Part shown: positions 18,057 to 27,342 of the stretch, in pieces | How positions within the stretch are numbered: position 1 is the first letter of the stretch | How the letters are laid out: each line of letters starts with the position of its first letter | NCBI RefSeq assembly: GCF_001314325.1 | Contig: NZ_CP009429.1 | Location: 1,426,501-1,490,500, forward strand | Length of the DNA stretch: 64,000 nucleotides | Reading direction: 5' to 3' | Source: Sphingopyxis macrogoltabida | Lineage (GTDB): Bacteria > Pseudomonadota > Alphaproteobacteria > Sphingomonadales > Sphingomonadaceae | Position numbers and translations under genes: made by a program | Notes under the pieces: generated by a model | The model's database searches: none | What the model saw: only the letters and a program-made list of their open reading frames with translations | Told to the model about the DNA's origin: nothing

Positions 18057-18326
18057 CTAGGGGCCGTACGCCATTACAGCGCCGTCGAGGTTTGAGGCAA
18101 AATGGCCCAGTGCGAGGAGAGAAGGCGCAGTAATATGTCGATATTTCAAGACTTCTCGACGAAGCAATGGGCCATTTTGATCAAATCCCTTCGGGACGTC
18201 CAAATGGCTTCCATCTCGGCCCGAAAGCCGCTTGGAAAGGCCACCTGCCTTCCCGGCGCGTCTTTCGGCCCGAGTTGTTCGCCATTTGGGCGCCTCGACG
18301 GCGCTGTAATGGCGTACGGCCCCTAG
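18057..18326. mobile_element. MITE-like element with perfect 34-bp terminal inverted repeats
   Basis: The arms 18057-18090 and 18293-18326 are exact reverse complements over 34 bp, beginning CTAGGGGCCGTACGCC. The outer CTAG on each side may be a 4-bp target duplication, giving a 262-bp body with 30-bp GGGCC-start ends, a pattern like IS5-group elements that target YTAR. Inside are two further inverted pairs: 12 bp (18098-18109 with 18168-18179) and 9 bp (18200-18208 with 18281-18289), so a transcript could fold into a three-way structure. No transposase is encoded. A 74-codon open frame inside has no coding support. The element ends 43 bp before argS. Confidence 0.75.
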
Positions 18327-18369
18327 GGCGCACGCAATGCTTCACTCCATTTGAAGATTAGGATCCGCC

Positions 18370-20097
18370 GTGACCCTGTTCAGCCGTTTTTCCGACCATA
18401 TCGGCGCCGCGCTCGATGCGCTTGCCGCGAAAAATGCCGTGCCTGCCGGGCTCGACCGCAGCGCGGTCAGCGTCGAGCCACCGCGCGATCCCGCGCATGG
18501 CGATGTCGCGACCAACGCCGCGATGGTGCTCGCGAAGCCGGCGGGAATGAACCCGCGCGCGCTTGCTGAGTTGCTCGTCGCCGAACTCGGCGCGCTCGAT
18601 GAAGTGACCGAGGCGAGCGTCGCGGGCCCGGGCTTCATCAACCTCCGCCTTGCTGACGACAGCTGGCGGAACGAACTGGCGCTGATCTTCAGCGAAGGCA
18701 ATGATTACGGGCGCTCGACGACGGGGCGGGGGCGGCGCGTCAATGTCGAATATGTCTCCGCGAACCCGACGGGGCCGATGCACGTCGGCCATTGCCGCGG
18801 CGCGGTCGTCGGCGACGCGCTCGCCGCGCTGCTCGAATATGCCGGGCATGACGTCGTTCGCGAATATTATGTCAACGACGCGGGCGCGCAGGTCGATGTG
18901 CTCGCACGGTCGGTGCATATGCGCTACCGCGAGGCGCTCGGCGAGGATATCGGCGCGATCCCCGAGGGGCTCTACCCCGGCGACTATCTGGTTCCCGTCG
19001 CCGGCCGGCTGGCGGCCGAATATGGCGACCGCTTCGTCGGCGCGCCGGAAAGCGCGTGGCTCGGCCTGTTCCGCGCCGAGGCGGTGAGCGCGATGATGGA
19101 CATGATCCGCGCCGACCTCGCGAAGCTGGGCATCCATCACGACCTGTTTTCGTCGGAAGCCGAGCTGCAGGCAGCGGGCAAGCCCGCTGACGCCGAGGCA
19201 TGGCTGCGCGCGCATGACCTCGTCTACGAGGGCGTGCTCGAGGCGCCGAAGGGCGAAACGCCCGAGGATTGGGAGCCGGTCGAACTGCCGCTGTTCCGAT
19301 CGACCAAATTCGGCGACGATCAGGACCGGCCGATCAAGAAATCGGACGGTAGCTGGACCTATTTCGGCGCCGACCTCGCCTATCATTTCCAGAAGAGTCA
19401 GGATGCCGACGAGCTGATCGACATCTGGGGCGCCGACCATGCCGGGACGGTGAAGCGGATCAAGGCGGCGGTCGCGGCGCTGACCGGCGGCGAGAAGAAG
19501 TTCGACGTCAAGCTGGTCCAGATGGTCCGGCTGCTCAAGAATGGCGAGCCGTTCAAGATGTCGAAGCGCGCCGGCAATTTCGTCACCCTCGCCGATATCG
19601 TCGACGAGGTCGGCAAGGATGCGGTGCGTTTCACGATGCTGACGCGCAAGGCCGATGCGCAGATGGATTTCGACTTCGCCAAGGTGGTCGAGGCATCGCG
19701 CGACAATCCGGTCTTCTATGTCCAGTACGCGCATGCGCGGATCGCGTCGCTGAAGCGCAAGCTCGCCGATGCCGGCATCGCCGCTGCGGCGCCGAACCCG
19801 GCGCGGCTCGACGAGTATGAACTCGGCCTCGTCAAACTGCTCGCGCAATTCCCGCGAATCGTCGAATCGGCCGCCTCGGCGCGCGAACCGCACCGCATCG
19901 CCTTTTATCTGGGCGAGGTCGCCGCGGCCTTCCACGCGTGGTGGAATATGGGCAATGACAAGCCCGAGGCGCGGGTGATCATCGCCGACGATCCCGAATT
20001 GACTGCGACGCGGCTTTATTTGGCCGATGGAATCGGGCAAGTCATCCGGAACGGGCTGCACCTGATGGGGGTCGAGGCGCTCGAGGAGATGGTTTGA
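18370..20097 (+). CDS. argS: Arginyl-tRNA synthetase
   Basis: The 575-residue class I synthetase starts at GTG 18370 ([15 protein letters not shown]). An N-terminal ArgS additional domain (about 1-115) is followed by the HIGH-type motif in [19 protein letters not shown]. The KMSKS equivalent is [11 protein letters not shown], and a C-terminal helical anticodon-binding domain (DALR) is present ([17 protein letters not shown]). It charges tRNA-Arg. The MITE-like element lies just upstream and may have altered its promoter. The next gene overlaps its stop codon. Confidence 0.96.
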   Translation: MTLFSRFSDHIGAALDALAAKNAVPAGLDRSAVSVEPPRDPAHGDVATNAAMVLAKPAGMNPRALAELLVAELGALDEVTEASVAGPGFINLRLADDSWRNELALIFSEGNDYGRSTTGRGRRVNVEYVSANPTGPMHVGHCRGAVVGDALAALLEYAGHDVVREYYVNDAGAQVDVLARSVHMRYREALGEDIGAIPEGLYPGDYLVPVAGRLAAEYGDRFVGAPESAWLGLFRAEAVSAMMDMIRADLAKLGIHHDLFSSEAELQAAGKPADAEAWLRAHDLVYEGVLEAPKGETPEDWEPVELPLFRSTKFGDDQDRPIKKSDGSWTYFGADLAYHFQKSQDADELIDIWGADHAGTVKRIKAAVAALTGGEKKFDVKLVQMVRLLKNGEPFKMSKRAGNFVTLADIVDEVGKDAVRFTMLTRKADAQMDFDFAKVVEASRDNPVFYVQYAHARIASLKRKLADAGIAAAAPNPARLDEYELGLVKLLAQFPRIVESAASAREPHRIAFYLGEVAAAFHAWWNMGNDKPEARVIIADDPELTATRLYLADGIGQVIRNGLHLMGVEALEEMV

Positions 20098-20870
20098 TGG
20101 CAGACGACAGCAAGGGGCAGGGGGACGCCGGACTGGGTCTGGAAGACGAGGACCGGCTGCCTTGGCTCGAAGCCGCCGACGAATATGACGAGGATGGCGA
20201 GGTATCGCCGGTACGCCTGCTGGTCATGGTGCTCGGCGGGTTGCTGTTGATCGGGGCAGTGCTCGGCGGCCTCTGGTGGGTCCAGAACGGCGGCGCGCGC
20301 GGGCAGGGCGAACTGATCGCGGCGCAGCAGGGCGACTATAAGGTTGTGCCCAAGAATGACGCCGCCAAGACCTTCGAGGGCGAAGGCGATGCGAGCTTTG
20401 CCGCCAGCGAGGGCGTCTTGCCCGGTGGTAAGGTCGATCCGAGCCGCATGCCCGAAGAGCCCGCGGTAACCCCCGAAGAGCGCGAGGCCGCGGCAAAAGC
20501 GGCGAAGAAGGCAGCGGCCGACAAGGCGGCCAAGGCCGAAGCCGCGAAGGCGGCATCGACGGACAAGGGCAAGCCGGCCGCGACGTCGGTCAAGACCGCC
20601 GATGCGGCCGCGAAGGATGCGCCCGCCGCTTCGGGCGGCGCGATGATCCAGCTCGGCGCGTTCAGCAGCGAGGCGGCCGCCGCCAAGGCGTGGACCAACC
20701 TGTCGAAGCGGTTCGCCTATCTGGCCGACCTCGGCAAGTCGGTGTCGCCGGCGACAGTGGGCGACAACAAGGTCTATCGCTTGCGCGTTTCGGCAGGTTC
20801 GGCCGCCAACGCCGCGAATCTGTGCGGGAAATTGCGTGTTGCCGGCGAAAATTGCGTCATCGTCCGCTGA
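20097..20870 (+). CDS. SPOR-domain membrane protein
   Basis: The ATG at 20097 overlaps the argS stop (TGATG), giving 257 residues. A cytoplasmic acidic N-terminus (about 1-40) precedes one membrane helix (LLVMVLGGLLLIGAVLGGLWW), then an Ala/Lys-rich periplasmic linker and a C-terminal SPOR domain (AMIQLGAFSSEAAAAKAW through LCGKLRVAGENCVIV). SPOR domains bind denuded glycans at division septa. Position before the peptidoglycan-recycling gene nagZ fits a cell-wall role. Coupling to argS is probable. Confidence 0.88.
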   Translation: MADDSKGQGDAGLGLEDEDRLPWLEAADEYDEDGEVSPVRLLVMVLGGLLLIGAVLGGLWWVQNGGARGQGELIAAQQGDYKVVPKNDAAKTFEGEGDASFAASEGVLPGGKVDPSRMPEEPAVTPEEREAAAKAAKKAAADKAAKAEAAKAASTDKGKPAATSVKTADAAAKDAPAASGGAMIQLGAFSSEAAAAKAWTNLSKRFAYLADLGKSVSPATVGDNKVYRLRVSAGSAANAANLCGKLRVAGENCVIVR

Positions 20871-20978
20871 TTCGGCCCGCTTGGCCGCAGCACTCATTGG
20901 TTCGGTAACCGGGCCGTGCCATCATGCGCGCATTGGATGGCGCACGAGGGGGTGCCAGCCGATGGAGGTTGACGCACG

Positions 20979-21986
20979 ATGATACCGGCGATCTTTGGCC
21001 TGTCGGGCCTGACCCTGACCGATAACGAACGCGCTTTTTTCCGCGACAGCGACCCCGCAGGCTACATCCTGTTCGGGCGCAATATCGAAAATCGCGAACA
21101 ATTGCGGCGGTTGACCGACGATCTTCGGTCGCTCGACGGGCGCAGCAACCTGCCGATCCTGATCGACCAGGAAGGCGGGCGCGTCGCGCGGATGAAATCG
21201 CCCGAATGGCCCGATTTCCCGAGCGGCGCCGCGTTCGACGCGCTTTATGAGCGCGCGCCCGCGAGCGCGATCGAGGCAGCGCGGCTCAATGCCATGGCCC
21301 TTGCAGTGATGCTTGCCGAGGTCGGGATCACCGTCGATTGCCTGCCGCTCCTCGATGTCCGCCAGCCGGGCGCGAGCGATGTCATCGGCGACCGCGCGCT
21401 CGGCAGCGAACCGATGCGCGTCGCGGCGCTCGGCCGCGCGATCCTCAGCGGCCTGCAGGCCGGCGGCGTGGTCGGGATCGTCAAGCATATTCCGGGGCAT
21501 GGCCGCGCGATGGCCGATTCGCACGAGGCACTGCCCGTCGTTTCGGCGCTCGACCGCGACCTGCAGACCGACCTCGCGCCCTTTGCGGCGCTGCGCGATG
21601 CGGCGATGGCGATGACCTGCCATGTCGTGTTCGAAGCGTGGGATCCGGATCGCCCCGCGACATTGTCGCCGACGGTCATCGACAGCGTGATCCGCCAGCG
21701 CATCGGATTCCATGGCCTGCTGATGACCGACGATCTCGACATGAAGGCGCTGTCGGGCGACGTGCCGTCGCGCGCTGCCGACGCGATTGCGGCGGGATGC
21801 GACATCGCGCTCAATTGCTGGGGCAAGATGGACGATATGATCGGTATCGCCAAGGCGCTCGACCCGATCAGCATGATATCGCTCGCGCGCCTCGAAGGCG
21901 CGATGGACCGCATTGCCGGAGCGCATGATCCGCGACAGTTCGCGACGCTGGTCGATCAGCGCGACGCCTTGCTGGCCGTTGCCTGA
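20979..21986 (+). CDS. nagZ: Beta-N-acetylhexosaminidase (GH3)
   Basis: The 335-residue protein matches NagZ: PAGYILFGRNIENREQL, LIDQEGGRVARMK, and the catalytic-loop signature VKHIPGHGRAMADSHEALP, which holds the histidine/aspartate dyad, followed by MTDDLDMKAL with the Asp nucleophile. It removes GlcNAc from 1,6-anhydromuropeptides in cytoplasmic cell-wall recycling. A GGAGG site precedes the ATG. The ATG of scpA overlaps its last codon. Confidence 0.95.
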   Translation: MIPAIFGLSGLTLTDNERAFFRDSDPAGYILFGRNIENREQLRRLTDDLRSLDGRSNLPILIDQEGGRVARMKSPEWPDFPSGAAFDALYERAPASAIEAARLNAMALAVMLAEVGITVDCLPLLDVRQPGASDVIGDRALGSEPMRVAALGRAILSGLQAGGVVGIVKHIPGHGRAMADSHEALPVVSALDRDLQTDLAPFAALRDAAMAMTCHVVFEAWDPDRPATLSPTVIDSVIRQRIGFHGLLMTDDLDMKALSGDVPSRAADAIAAGCDIALNCWGKMDDMIGIAKALDPISMISLARLEGAMDRIAGAHDPRQFATLVDQRDALLAVA

Positions 21987-22753
21987 TGGAAGAACTGCCG
22001 CTCGACTTCGAAGTGGCACCGACGGCGGAGCGCGACGATGCGCTGCAGCTCAGTCTCGACAGTTGGGAAGGTCCGCTCGACCTGCTGCTGACGCTGGCGC
22101 GCAGCCAAAAGGTCGACCTCCGGCAGATTTCGATCCTCGCGCTGGTCGAGCAATATCTGGCCTTCATCGCCGAAATGCGCGCGAAGCTGGAGGTTGCCGC
22201 CGATTATCTGGTGATGGCGGCATGGCTCGCCTATCTGAAATCCGCCCTGCTGCTGCCCAAGGACCCGACCGAGGATCCGTCGCCTGACGAACTGGCGCTG
22301 CGGTTGCAGCTTCGGCTCCAGCGGCTGGCCGCGATGCGGGAGGCGGCGGCGCGGTTGCTGGCGCGCGACCGGGTCGGCCGCGATGTTTTCCTGCGTCCGA
22401 AGCCCGAGGGGCTCCACGATGTGAAGCTCCGCCGTTGGGATGCCAGCCTCTATGATCTCCTGTCCGCCTATGGCCAGGTCAAGCTGCGCACCGAACCCGT
22501 CGTTCATATGGTCGCGCGGCGGCCCGTGGTCACGCTCGACGCCGCGCTCCACCATCTCCAGCGGTTGATCGGGGTGAAGCTCGACTGGGCCGAGCTTTCC
22601 GATTTCCTGCCGCCCGACTATCAGGGGCCGTTGCGCCGTTCGGCGATTGCGTCGAGTTTCGTTGCGGCGCTCGAACTGGCGCGGCAGGGCCGCGTCGAAC
22701 TGAAACAGGACGGCGCTTTCGAGCCGCTTTATCTGAAGGCCGCATCCGCATGA
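21986..22753 (+). CDS. scpA: Segregation and condensation protein A
   Basis: The 255-residue protein has the ScpA kleisin pattern: WEGPLDLLLTLARSQKVDLRQISILALVEQYL near residues 27-58, LVMAAWLAYLKSALLLP, and a C-terminal winged-helix region (VVTLDAALHHLQRLIG and EAELARQGRV-like EL). With ScpB and SMC it forms the condensin that organises the chromosome. It overlaps nagZ by one base and scpB by four bases, so the three are translationally coupled. Confidence 0.94.
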   Translation: MEELPLDFEVAPTAERDDALQLSLDSWEGPLDLLLTLARSQKVDLRQISILALVEQYLAFIAEMRAKLEVAADYLVMAAWLAYLKSALLLPKDPTEDPSPDELALRLQLRLQRLAAMREAAARLLARDRVGRDVFLRPKPEGLHDVKLRRWDASLYDLLSAYGQVKLRTEPVVHMVARRPVVTLDAALHHLQRLIGVKLDWAELSDFLPPDYQGPLRRSAIASSFVAALELARQGRVELKQDGAFEPLYLKAASA

Positions 22754-23349
22754 CTCCGATCGACGATCTCGAACGCGCGATAGAGGCGATGCTGTTCGCC
22801 AGCGACGAACCGCTCGACGCGCGGCAGGTCGTGGGGCGGCTCGGCGACGAAAAGACGCCGGGCGAGATTCGGGCGATCATCCAGACCATCGCCGCGCGCC
22901 ATGCCGGCAGCGGCATCGAACTGGTCGAGCGCGGCGGGCACTGGCATTTCCAGACCCCTGCCGATCTCGCCCATCTGCTCCGCCGCGAGCGCGACGACCC
23001 TCGCAAGCTGTCGCGCGCTGCGTCCGAAGTGCTGGCGATCGTCGCCTATCACGAACCCGTGAGTCGCGCGGAGATCGAGGCGATCCGCGGAGTCCAGACC
23101 TCGAAAGGCACCCTCGACGTGCTGATGGAGGCCGAATGGATCGCGCCCGCGGGACGGCGCGAGGTGCCGGGGCGGCCGCTGATCTACAAGACGACCGACG
23201 CTTTCCTGCAACATTTCGGCCTCACCAGCCGCAAGGACCTGCCGGGAATCGAGGATTTGCGTGCGGCGGGCCTGCTCGACCCGGTCGACCTCGCTTTCGA
23301 GGAAGCGATAGGAGAGCTGGACCTAGTAAAAGACGGCGAAGAGGCCTAG
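22750..23349 (+). CDS. scpB: Segregation and condensation protein B
   Basis: The 199-residue protein starts [22 protein letters not shown] and contains two winged-helix units. [29 protein letters not shown] is the ScpB signature, and [19 protein letters not shown] closes the second unit. It binds ScpA in the SMC condensin complex. The ATG lies in the scpA stop region (ATGA overlap). tatA follows after 25 bp, so one operon may run from nagZ through tatC. Confidence 0.95.
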   Translation: MTPIDDLERAIEAMLFASDEPLDARQVVGRLGDEKTPGEIRAIIQTIAARHAGSGIELVERGGHWHFQTPADLAHLLRRERDDPRKLSRAASEVLAIVAYHEPVSRAEIEAIRGVQTSKGTLDVLMEAEWIAPAGRREVPGRPLIYKTTDAFLQHFGLTSRKDLPGIEDLRAAGLLDPVDLAFEEAIGELDLVKDGEEA

Positions 23350-23374
23350 ATGGGCCGCTCAAGGAGAATTTGAG

Positions 23375-23605
23375 ATGGGTAGCTTCAGCATCTGGCACTG
23401 GCTGGTGGTCGGGATTCTCGTCCTGCTGCTGTTCGGCAAGGGCCGTTTTTCGGACATGATGGGCGATGTCGCCAAGGGCATCAAAAGCTTCAAGAAGGGC
23501 ATGGCCGACGACGACGCGCCGGTGCCGCCGAAGCATATCGAGGGCCAGCGTGCGCCCGATACGACCCCGATGTCGACGCCGACCAACGAGCACGACAAGC
23601 TCTGA
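23375..23605 (+). CDS. tatA: Sec-independent translocase subunit TatA
   Basis: The 76-residue protein has an N-terminal membrane helix ([16 protein letters not shown]) directly followed by the conserved [24 protein letters not shown] amphipathic helix, the TatA/E signature. TatA oligomers form the variable pore of the twin-arginine pathway. AAGGAGA lies at the right spacing. tatB and tatC follow. At least one local gene, at 4617, encodes a Tat substrate. Confidence 0.95.
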   Translation: MGSFSIWHWLVVGILVLLLFGKGRFSDMMGDVAKGIKSFKKGMADDDAPVPPKHIEGQRAPDTTPMSTPTNEHDKL

Positions 23606-23637
23606 TCGCCGTTCGCGCGCCGGGGGTATTTTAGACG

Positions 23638-24036
23638 ATGTTCGATGTTGCGCCCACCGAGTTGCTGCTCGTCGTGGTGGTGGCCTTGGTCGTCATCGGT
23701 CCCAAGGACTTGCCCAAGGCGATGCGCTTTGTCGGCAAATGGATGGGCAAGGCGCGCGGCATGGCGCGCCATTTCCGGTCCGGGCTCGACACGATGATGC
23801 GCGAAGCCGAACTCGAAGAACTCGAAAAACAGTGGCGCGAGCAGAATGAGGCGATCATGCGCGAGTTTCCGCGCATCGACGTCAATACTCCCGAGCCGAC
23901 AACCGCGACGACGAAGCCGGCACCTGCGGATGAAGCCGCGGGCGACGCCGATCAGACAGCTGCGGCGAAGAAGCCGGAAAGCGCCGAACCCGCGGAAACG
24001 CACGCGGTTCCGCCTAAGGACGGGCCGCTCCCGTGA
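23638..24036 (+). CDS. tatB: Sec-independent translocase subunit TatB
   Basis: The 132-residue protein begins MFDVAPTELLLVVVVALVVIGPKDLPKAMRFVGKW, the TatB membrane helix and hinge (GPKDLP). A long charged helix follows (MMREAELEELEKQWREQNEAIM), and the C-terminal third is Pro/Ala/Thr-rich and probably disordered. TatB and TatC form the receptor for twin-arginine signals. Its stop overlaps the tatC GTG. Confidence 0.95.
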   Translation: MFDVAPTELLLVVVVALVVIGPKDLPKAMRFVGKWMGKARGMARHFRSGLDTMMREAELEELEKQWREQNEAIMREFPRIDVNTPEPTTATTKPAPADEAAGDADQTAAAKKPESAEPAETHAVPPKDGPLP

Positions 24037-24842
24037 CCGTCGAGGCTCCCGTGACGGCCAGCGATGAGGATGGCGCCGGCGGCAAGATGCCGCTGCTCGA
24101 CCATCTGATCGAACTGCGCTCGCGTCTGCTGAAGTCGCTGCTGGCGATCGGCGTCGCGTTCGGCGTCTGCCTTTATTTCGCCAAGCCGATCTTTGGCATT
24201 CTCGTCCAGCCGCTCGTCCGCGCCGGGCAGGGCAAGCTCATCTATACCCAGTTGTTCGAGGCCTTTTTCGTCGAGATCAAGGTGGCGCTGTTCGCGGCGA
24301 TGATGATCGCCTTTCCGGTGATCGCGAACCAGCTCTGGAAATTCATCGCGCCGGGGCTTTACCGCCAGGAAAAAAAGGCGTTGCTCCCGTTCATCCTGGC
24401 GACGCCGGTGCTGTTCGCGATCGGCGCGAGCTTCGCCTATTTCATCACCGTCCCGATCGCGCTCAAATTCCTGCTCGGCTATCAGGGCAATGTCGGCGGG
24501 ATCACGCAGGAAGCGCTGCCGTCGGTCGGCAATTATCTGAGCTTCATCATGCAGTTCATCATGGCGTTCGGCATCGCCTTCCTGCTGCCGATCCTGCTGA
24601 TGCTGATCGAGCGGTCGGGGCTGGTGACGCGTGAGCAGCTCGTTTCGGCGCGGCGCTATATGATCGTTGCGGCCTTCGCGATCGCCGCGGTGTTCACGCC
24701 GCCCGATATTCTGAGCCAGCTTCTGCTCGCGGTGCCGCTGGTGTTCCTTTACGAACTGTCGCTGTTCGCGATCTGGTTCACCCAGCGTCGACGCAAAACA
24801 GGCGCCGAAGCGGCGCCTGTCGAACCTCTCGAAGAGGTTTAG
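24033..24842 (+). CDS. tatC: Sec-independent translocase subunit TatC
   Basis: The 269-residue protein has six membrane helices and the TatC signatures LLDHLIELRSRLLKS near the N-terminus and FEAFFVEIKVALFAAM. It is the core receptor that recognises the RR motif. The start is GTG 24033, overlapping the tatB stop as GTGA. The C-terminal tail coding sequence contains two strong inverted repeats (see the separate entry), so coding and termination functions may share the same bases. Confidence 0.95.
   Translation: MTVEAPVTASDEDGAGGKMPLLDHLIELRSRLLKSLLAIGVAFGVCLYFAKPIFGILVQPLVRAGQGKLIYTQLFEAFFVEIKVALFAAMMIAFPVIANQLWKFIAPGLYRQEKKALLPFILATPVLFAIGASFAYFITVPIALKFLLGYQGNVGGITQEALPSVGNYLSFIMQFIMAFGIAFLLPILLMLIERSGLVTREQLVSARRYMIVAAFAIAAVFTPPDILSQLLLAVPLVFLYELSLFAIWFTQRRRKTGAEAAPVEPLEEV
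24798..24839 (+). terminator. Double hairpin at the 3' end of tatC
   Basis: Two tandem perfect stems end the tatC reading frame. The first has 10 bp with an AAG loop (24798-24807 with 24811-24820). The second has 7 bp with a CGA loop (24823-24829 with 24833-24839), directly before the stop codon. The run of T after the second stem is short (TTTA), so this is a candidate rather than a proven terminator. The arms encode residues of the TatC tail. Confidence 0.45.
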
Positions 24843-24863
24843 GGTAAGCGGGTTAGAACCCGG

Positions 24864-24992
24864 TCAATGGATGGCATCGCTGCCGGCCTGACCGACCGAC
24901 TCGATGTCGCGGCCAGCTCCCTTAACGGTATTGCAGCCAGCGACCAGAAAGCTTGCCATCAATGCCAGGATGATTGCGCGAAAACTCGTCAT
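24864..24992 (-). CDS. Entericidin-like small lipoprotein
   Basis: The 42-residue product reads MTSFRAIILALMASFLVAGC and then NTVKGAGRDIESVGQAGSDAIH. It has a lipoprotein signal with cysteine 20 and the entericidin signature NTVKGAGRDIE after it. Entericidins are tiny membrane lipoproteins linked to stress and envelope damage; their exact role in alphaproteobacteria is unclear. GAGGA lies 4 bp before the ATG. It stands alone between tatC (convergent) and mgtE. In the ~230 bp between it and mgtE I see only T- and A-rich runs and an 8-bp inverted repeat near 25083-25114. Confidence 0.85.
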   Translation of the reverse strand: MTSFRAIILALMASFLVAGCNTVKGAGRDIESVGQAGSDAIH

Positions 24993-25220
24993 CGTTCCTC
25001 ACCTTATTTTTGTTCCAGAGTGCAAAATGGCCCGGCGCGCTTCGAGGGGGGGGAGGGAATGCGAGCCGGGCCAATGTTGCTGAGCAGCGCTGCGGGGGGG
25101 CGATGATCGCTGCTCGAATGGGAAACGAGCAAATCGGCGAATAAGTTCCCGAAAAAAATACGGCCGATGCACTTTTTTTCGTGAATCTTTTGAATCGCTT
25201 GGATTCCAAAGGCTTGGATA

Positions 25221-26678
25221 TCAGAGAGTGGTGAGCCCGCTGAGCACGGCAAGGCCGAGGAAGGCCAGAAAGCCCATCGAATCGGTGGTCATGGTGACGA
25301 AGATCGAACTCGCGACGGCGGGATCCTGATCGAGCCGGTCGAGGAGCAGCGGGATGGCGACGCCCGCGACCCCGGCGACGAAGATGTTCACGATCATCGC
25401 CGCCGCGATCACCCCGCCGAGCATCGGATTGCCGAACCACAGCCCGGTCGCGGTGCCCGCGATCAGCGCGATCGTGCCGCCGTTGAGCAGCGCGATCTTC
25501 ATCTCGCGGAACACCGCGCGCCAGCTGTTCGAATCGGTGAGCTGGTTCATCGCCAGCGCGCGCACGGTCACCGCGAGCGTCTGGGTGCCGGCATTGCCGC
25601 CGACGCCCGCGACGATCGGCATCAGCGCCGCGAGCGCGACCATATGTTCGATCGCGCCGCCGAACAGCCCGACGATCGTCGAGGCGACGAGCGCGGTGCC
25701 GAGATTGGCGACCAGCCAGCGCACGCGCGCGCTGTAGGTTTCGCGGATCGGCTCGTTGATGTCGCCGTCGCCGGCGCCCGACAGGCGCAGGATATCCTCG
25801 CCGGCCTCTTCCTGGATGATGTGGACGATGTCGTCGACGGTGATCATGCCGACGAGACGGCCCGCCCGGTCGACGACTGCCGCCGAGATCAGCGCATATT
25901 TCTGGAAGCGCAGCGCTACCTCTTCCTGATCCATGTCGATCGGGATCAGCGTCTGTTCGCGCTTCATCACGTCGCTGATCGCGATGTCGCGTGGGGTGCG
26001 CAGGATCCAGCTGAGCTGGCAGGTGCCGACCGGCTTGTGCATCGGGTCGACGACGAAGATTTCCCAGAAATCGCTCGTCAGGTCGGTGTCTTCGCGCAGC
26101 CGGTCGATGACGTCGCCGACGGTGACATGTTCGGGCACCGCGACGAGGTCGCGCTGCATCAGGCGGCCGGCCGATTCCTCGGGGAAGGAGAGGGCGTCCT
26201 CGATCGCGGCGCGATCCTCGGGCTCCATCGCCTCGAGCACCGCCTGCTGCTCGTCGGCCTCCATATCCTCGATGATCGCGACCGCGTCGTCGGTATCGAG
26301 TTCGGACGCCAGTTCGGCCACTTGCTCCGGCGCGAGAAGATCGATCAGCTCTTCGCGCACATAATCGTTCATTTCCGCCAGCACGTCGGCGGACAGCATG
26401 TCGCCGAGCACCGCGGCGAGCATCGGGCGCTCGTCGGCGCGCGCGAGTTCGAACAGGTCGGCGATGTCGGCGGGATGCAGGCGGCCGATACGCTCGCGCG
26501 CCGCTTCGCCTTCGCCCGCTTCCGCAAGCTCGATGACGTCGCGGACGAATTCGGGCTTCAGCCGGTCGTCCTCGTCGAGTTCGGTTTCGGGTTCCCGCGC
26601 CGCGGAATCGCGGTCGAGTTCGCGATCATCGGTAACCAGTGTGTCATCGGGGGGCAGGGAATCTTCGCGTTTGTCCAT
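25221..26678 (-). CDS. mgtE: Magnesium transporter MgtE
   Basis: Started at MDKREDSLPPDD (485 residues, with GGGAGG upstream). The order is MgtE N-domain (about 45-145, with ADIADLFELARADERPMLA), a CBS pair (about 150-270, RLMQRDLVAVPEHVTVGDVID and ISAAVVDRAGRLVGMITVDDIV), the plug helix, and five membrane helices. The pore signature GVGGNAGTQTLAVTVRALA is present. It is a Mg2+ channel gated by cytoplasmic Mg2+. It is divergent from ppiB. Confidence 0.95.
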   Translation of the reverse strand: MDKREDSLPPDDTLVTDDRELDRDSAAREPETELDEDDRLKPEFVRDVIELAEAGEGEAARERIGRLHPADIADLFELARADERPMLAAVLGDMLSADVLAEMNDYVREELIDLLAPEQVAELASELDTDDAVAIIEDMEADEQQAVLEAMEPEDRAAIEDALSFPEESAGRLMQRDLVAVPEHVTVGDVIDRLREDTDLTSDFWEIFVVDPMHKPVGTCQLSWILRTPRDIAISDVMKREQTLIPIDMDQEEVALRFQKYALISAAVVDRAGRLVGMITVDDIVHIIQEEAGEDILRLSGAGDGDINEPIRETYSARVRWLVANLGTALVASTIVGLFGGAIEHMVALAALMPIVAGVGGNAGTQTLAVTVRALAMNQLTDSNSWRAVFREMKIALLNGGTIALIAGTATGLWFGNPMLGGVIAAAMIVNIFVAGVAGVAIPLLLDRLDQDPAVASSIFVTMTTDSMGFLAFLGLAVLSGLTTL

Positions 26679-26857
26679 CGCGCGGTCCTCCCTGTCTTGT
26701 GCCGGCAAAGCGCCCGGCGGGCCGTGCCTTCCCCTAGGCTCGCCGCCTCGATAACGCAATGTCGAGCGCGGCGGACCCGGCAATTAATGCGTGGCATTGC
26801 CGCTATCGCCCGCTATGGCACGGCCAACGTCAACTCCCCCTTCCACAGGAGCATTTC

Positions 26858-27307
26858 ATGTCCGATCAGACCCTCACCCTGTCGCTGTCGACCGGCGATG
26901 TCGTCATCCGCCTGCGCCCCGACTTGGCGCCCAAGCATGTCGAGCGCATCACCCAGCTCGCCAGCGAAGGCTTTTACGACGATGTCGTCTTTCACCGCGT
27001 GATCCCCGGCTTCATGGCGCAGGGCGGCGATCCGACGGGCACCGGCATGGGCGGCAGCAAGCTTCCCGACCTGCCGCAGGAATTCAGCAGCGAACCGCAT
27101 GTCCGCGGCGTCTGCTCGATGGCGCGAGCGCAGAACCCGAACAGCGCGAACAGCCAGTTCTTCATCTGCTTCGAGGACGCGCGCTTCCTCGACAACCAGT
27201 ACACCGTCTGGGGCGAAGTGACCGAAGGCATGGAAAATGTCGACGCGCTGCCCAAGGGGGAACCGCCGCGCGAGCCCGGCAAGATCGTCAAGGCGACGGT
27301 TGGCTGA
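26858..27307 (+). CDS. ppiB: Cytoplasmic peptidyl-prolyl cis-trans isomerase (cyclophilin)
   Basis: The 149-residue protein starts MSDQTLTLSLSTGDVVI and has no signal peptide. The cyclophilin core is intact: FHRVIPGFMAQGGDPTGTG (catalytic Arg in FHRV), CSMARAQNPNSANSQFFI and LDNQYTVWGEV. It speeds folding at X-Pro bonds in the cytoplasm. A strong terminator follows 5 bp after the stop, so it is a single-gene transcript. Confidence 0.95.
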   Translation: MSDQTLTLSLSTGDVVIRLRPDLAPKHVERITQLASEGFYDDVVFHRVIPGFMAQGGDPTGTGMGGSKLPDLPQEFSSEPHVRGVCSMARAQNPNSANSQFFICFEDARFLDNQYTVWGEVTEGMENVDALPKGEPPREPGKIVKATVG

Positions 27308-27312
27308 ATGGA

Positions 27313-27340
27313 AATCCCCGCTTCGGCGGGGATTTTTTTT
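27313..27340 (+). terminator. Rho-independent terminator after ppiB
   Basis: A 9-bp stem (27313-27321 with 27326-27334) with a TTCG tetraloop is followed by an uninterrupted T tract to 27340, a textbook intrinsic terminator for ppiB. It ends 3 bp before the stop codon of the convergent gene and may also slow that transcript. Confidence 0.92.
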
Positions 27341-27342
27341 GG

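Noticed and set aside
18102..18326. 74-codon open frame inside the MITE-like element
   Set aside because: It runs into the right terminal repeat, has no ribosome site and its codons follow the inverted-repeat structure. It is not treated as a gene.
24842..24866. GGTTAGAACCCGG-type string after tatC resembling a tRNA T-arm
   Set aside because: There is no acceptor stem, D-arm or anticodon arm in the surrounding sequence, and a CDS ends next to it.
25644..27002. 452-codon plus-strand open frame opposite mgtE
   Set aside because: It is antisense to a clear MgtE gene and has no recognisable domain.
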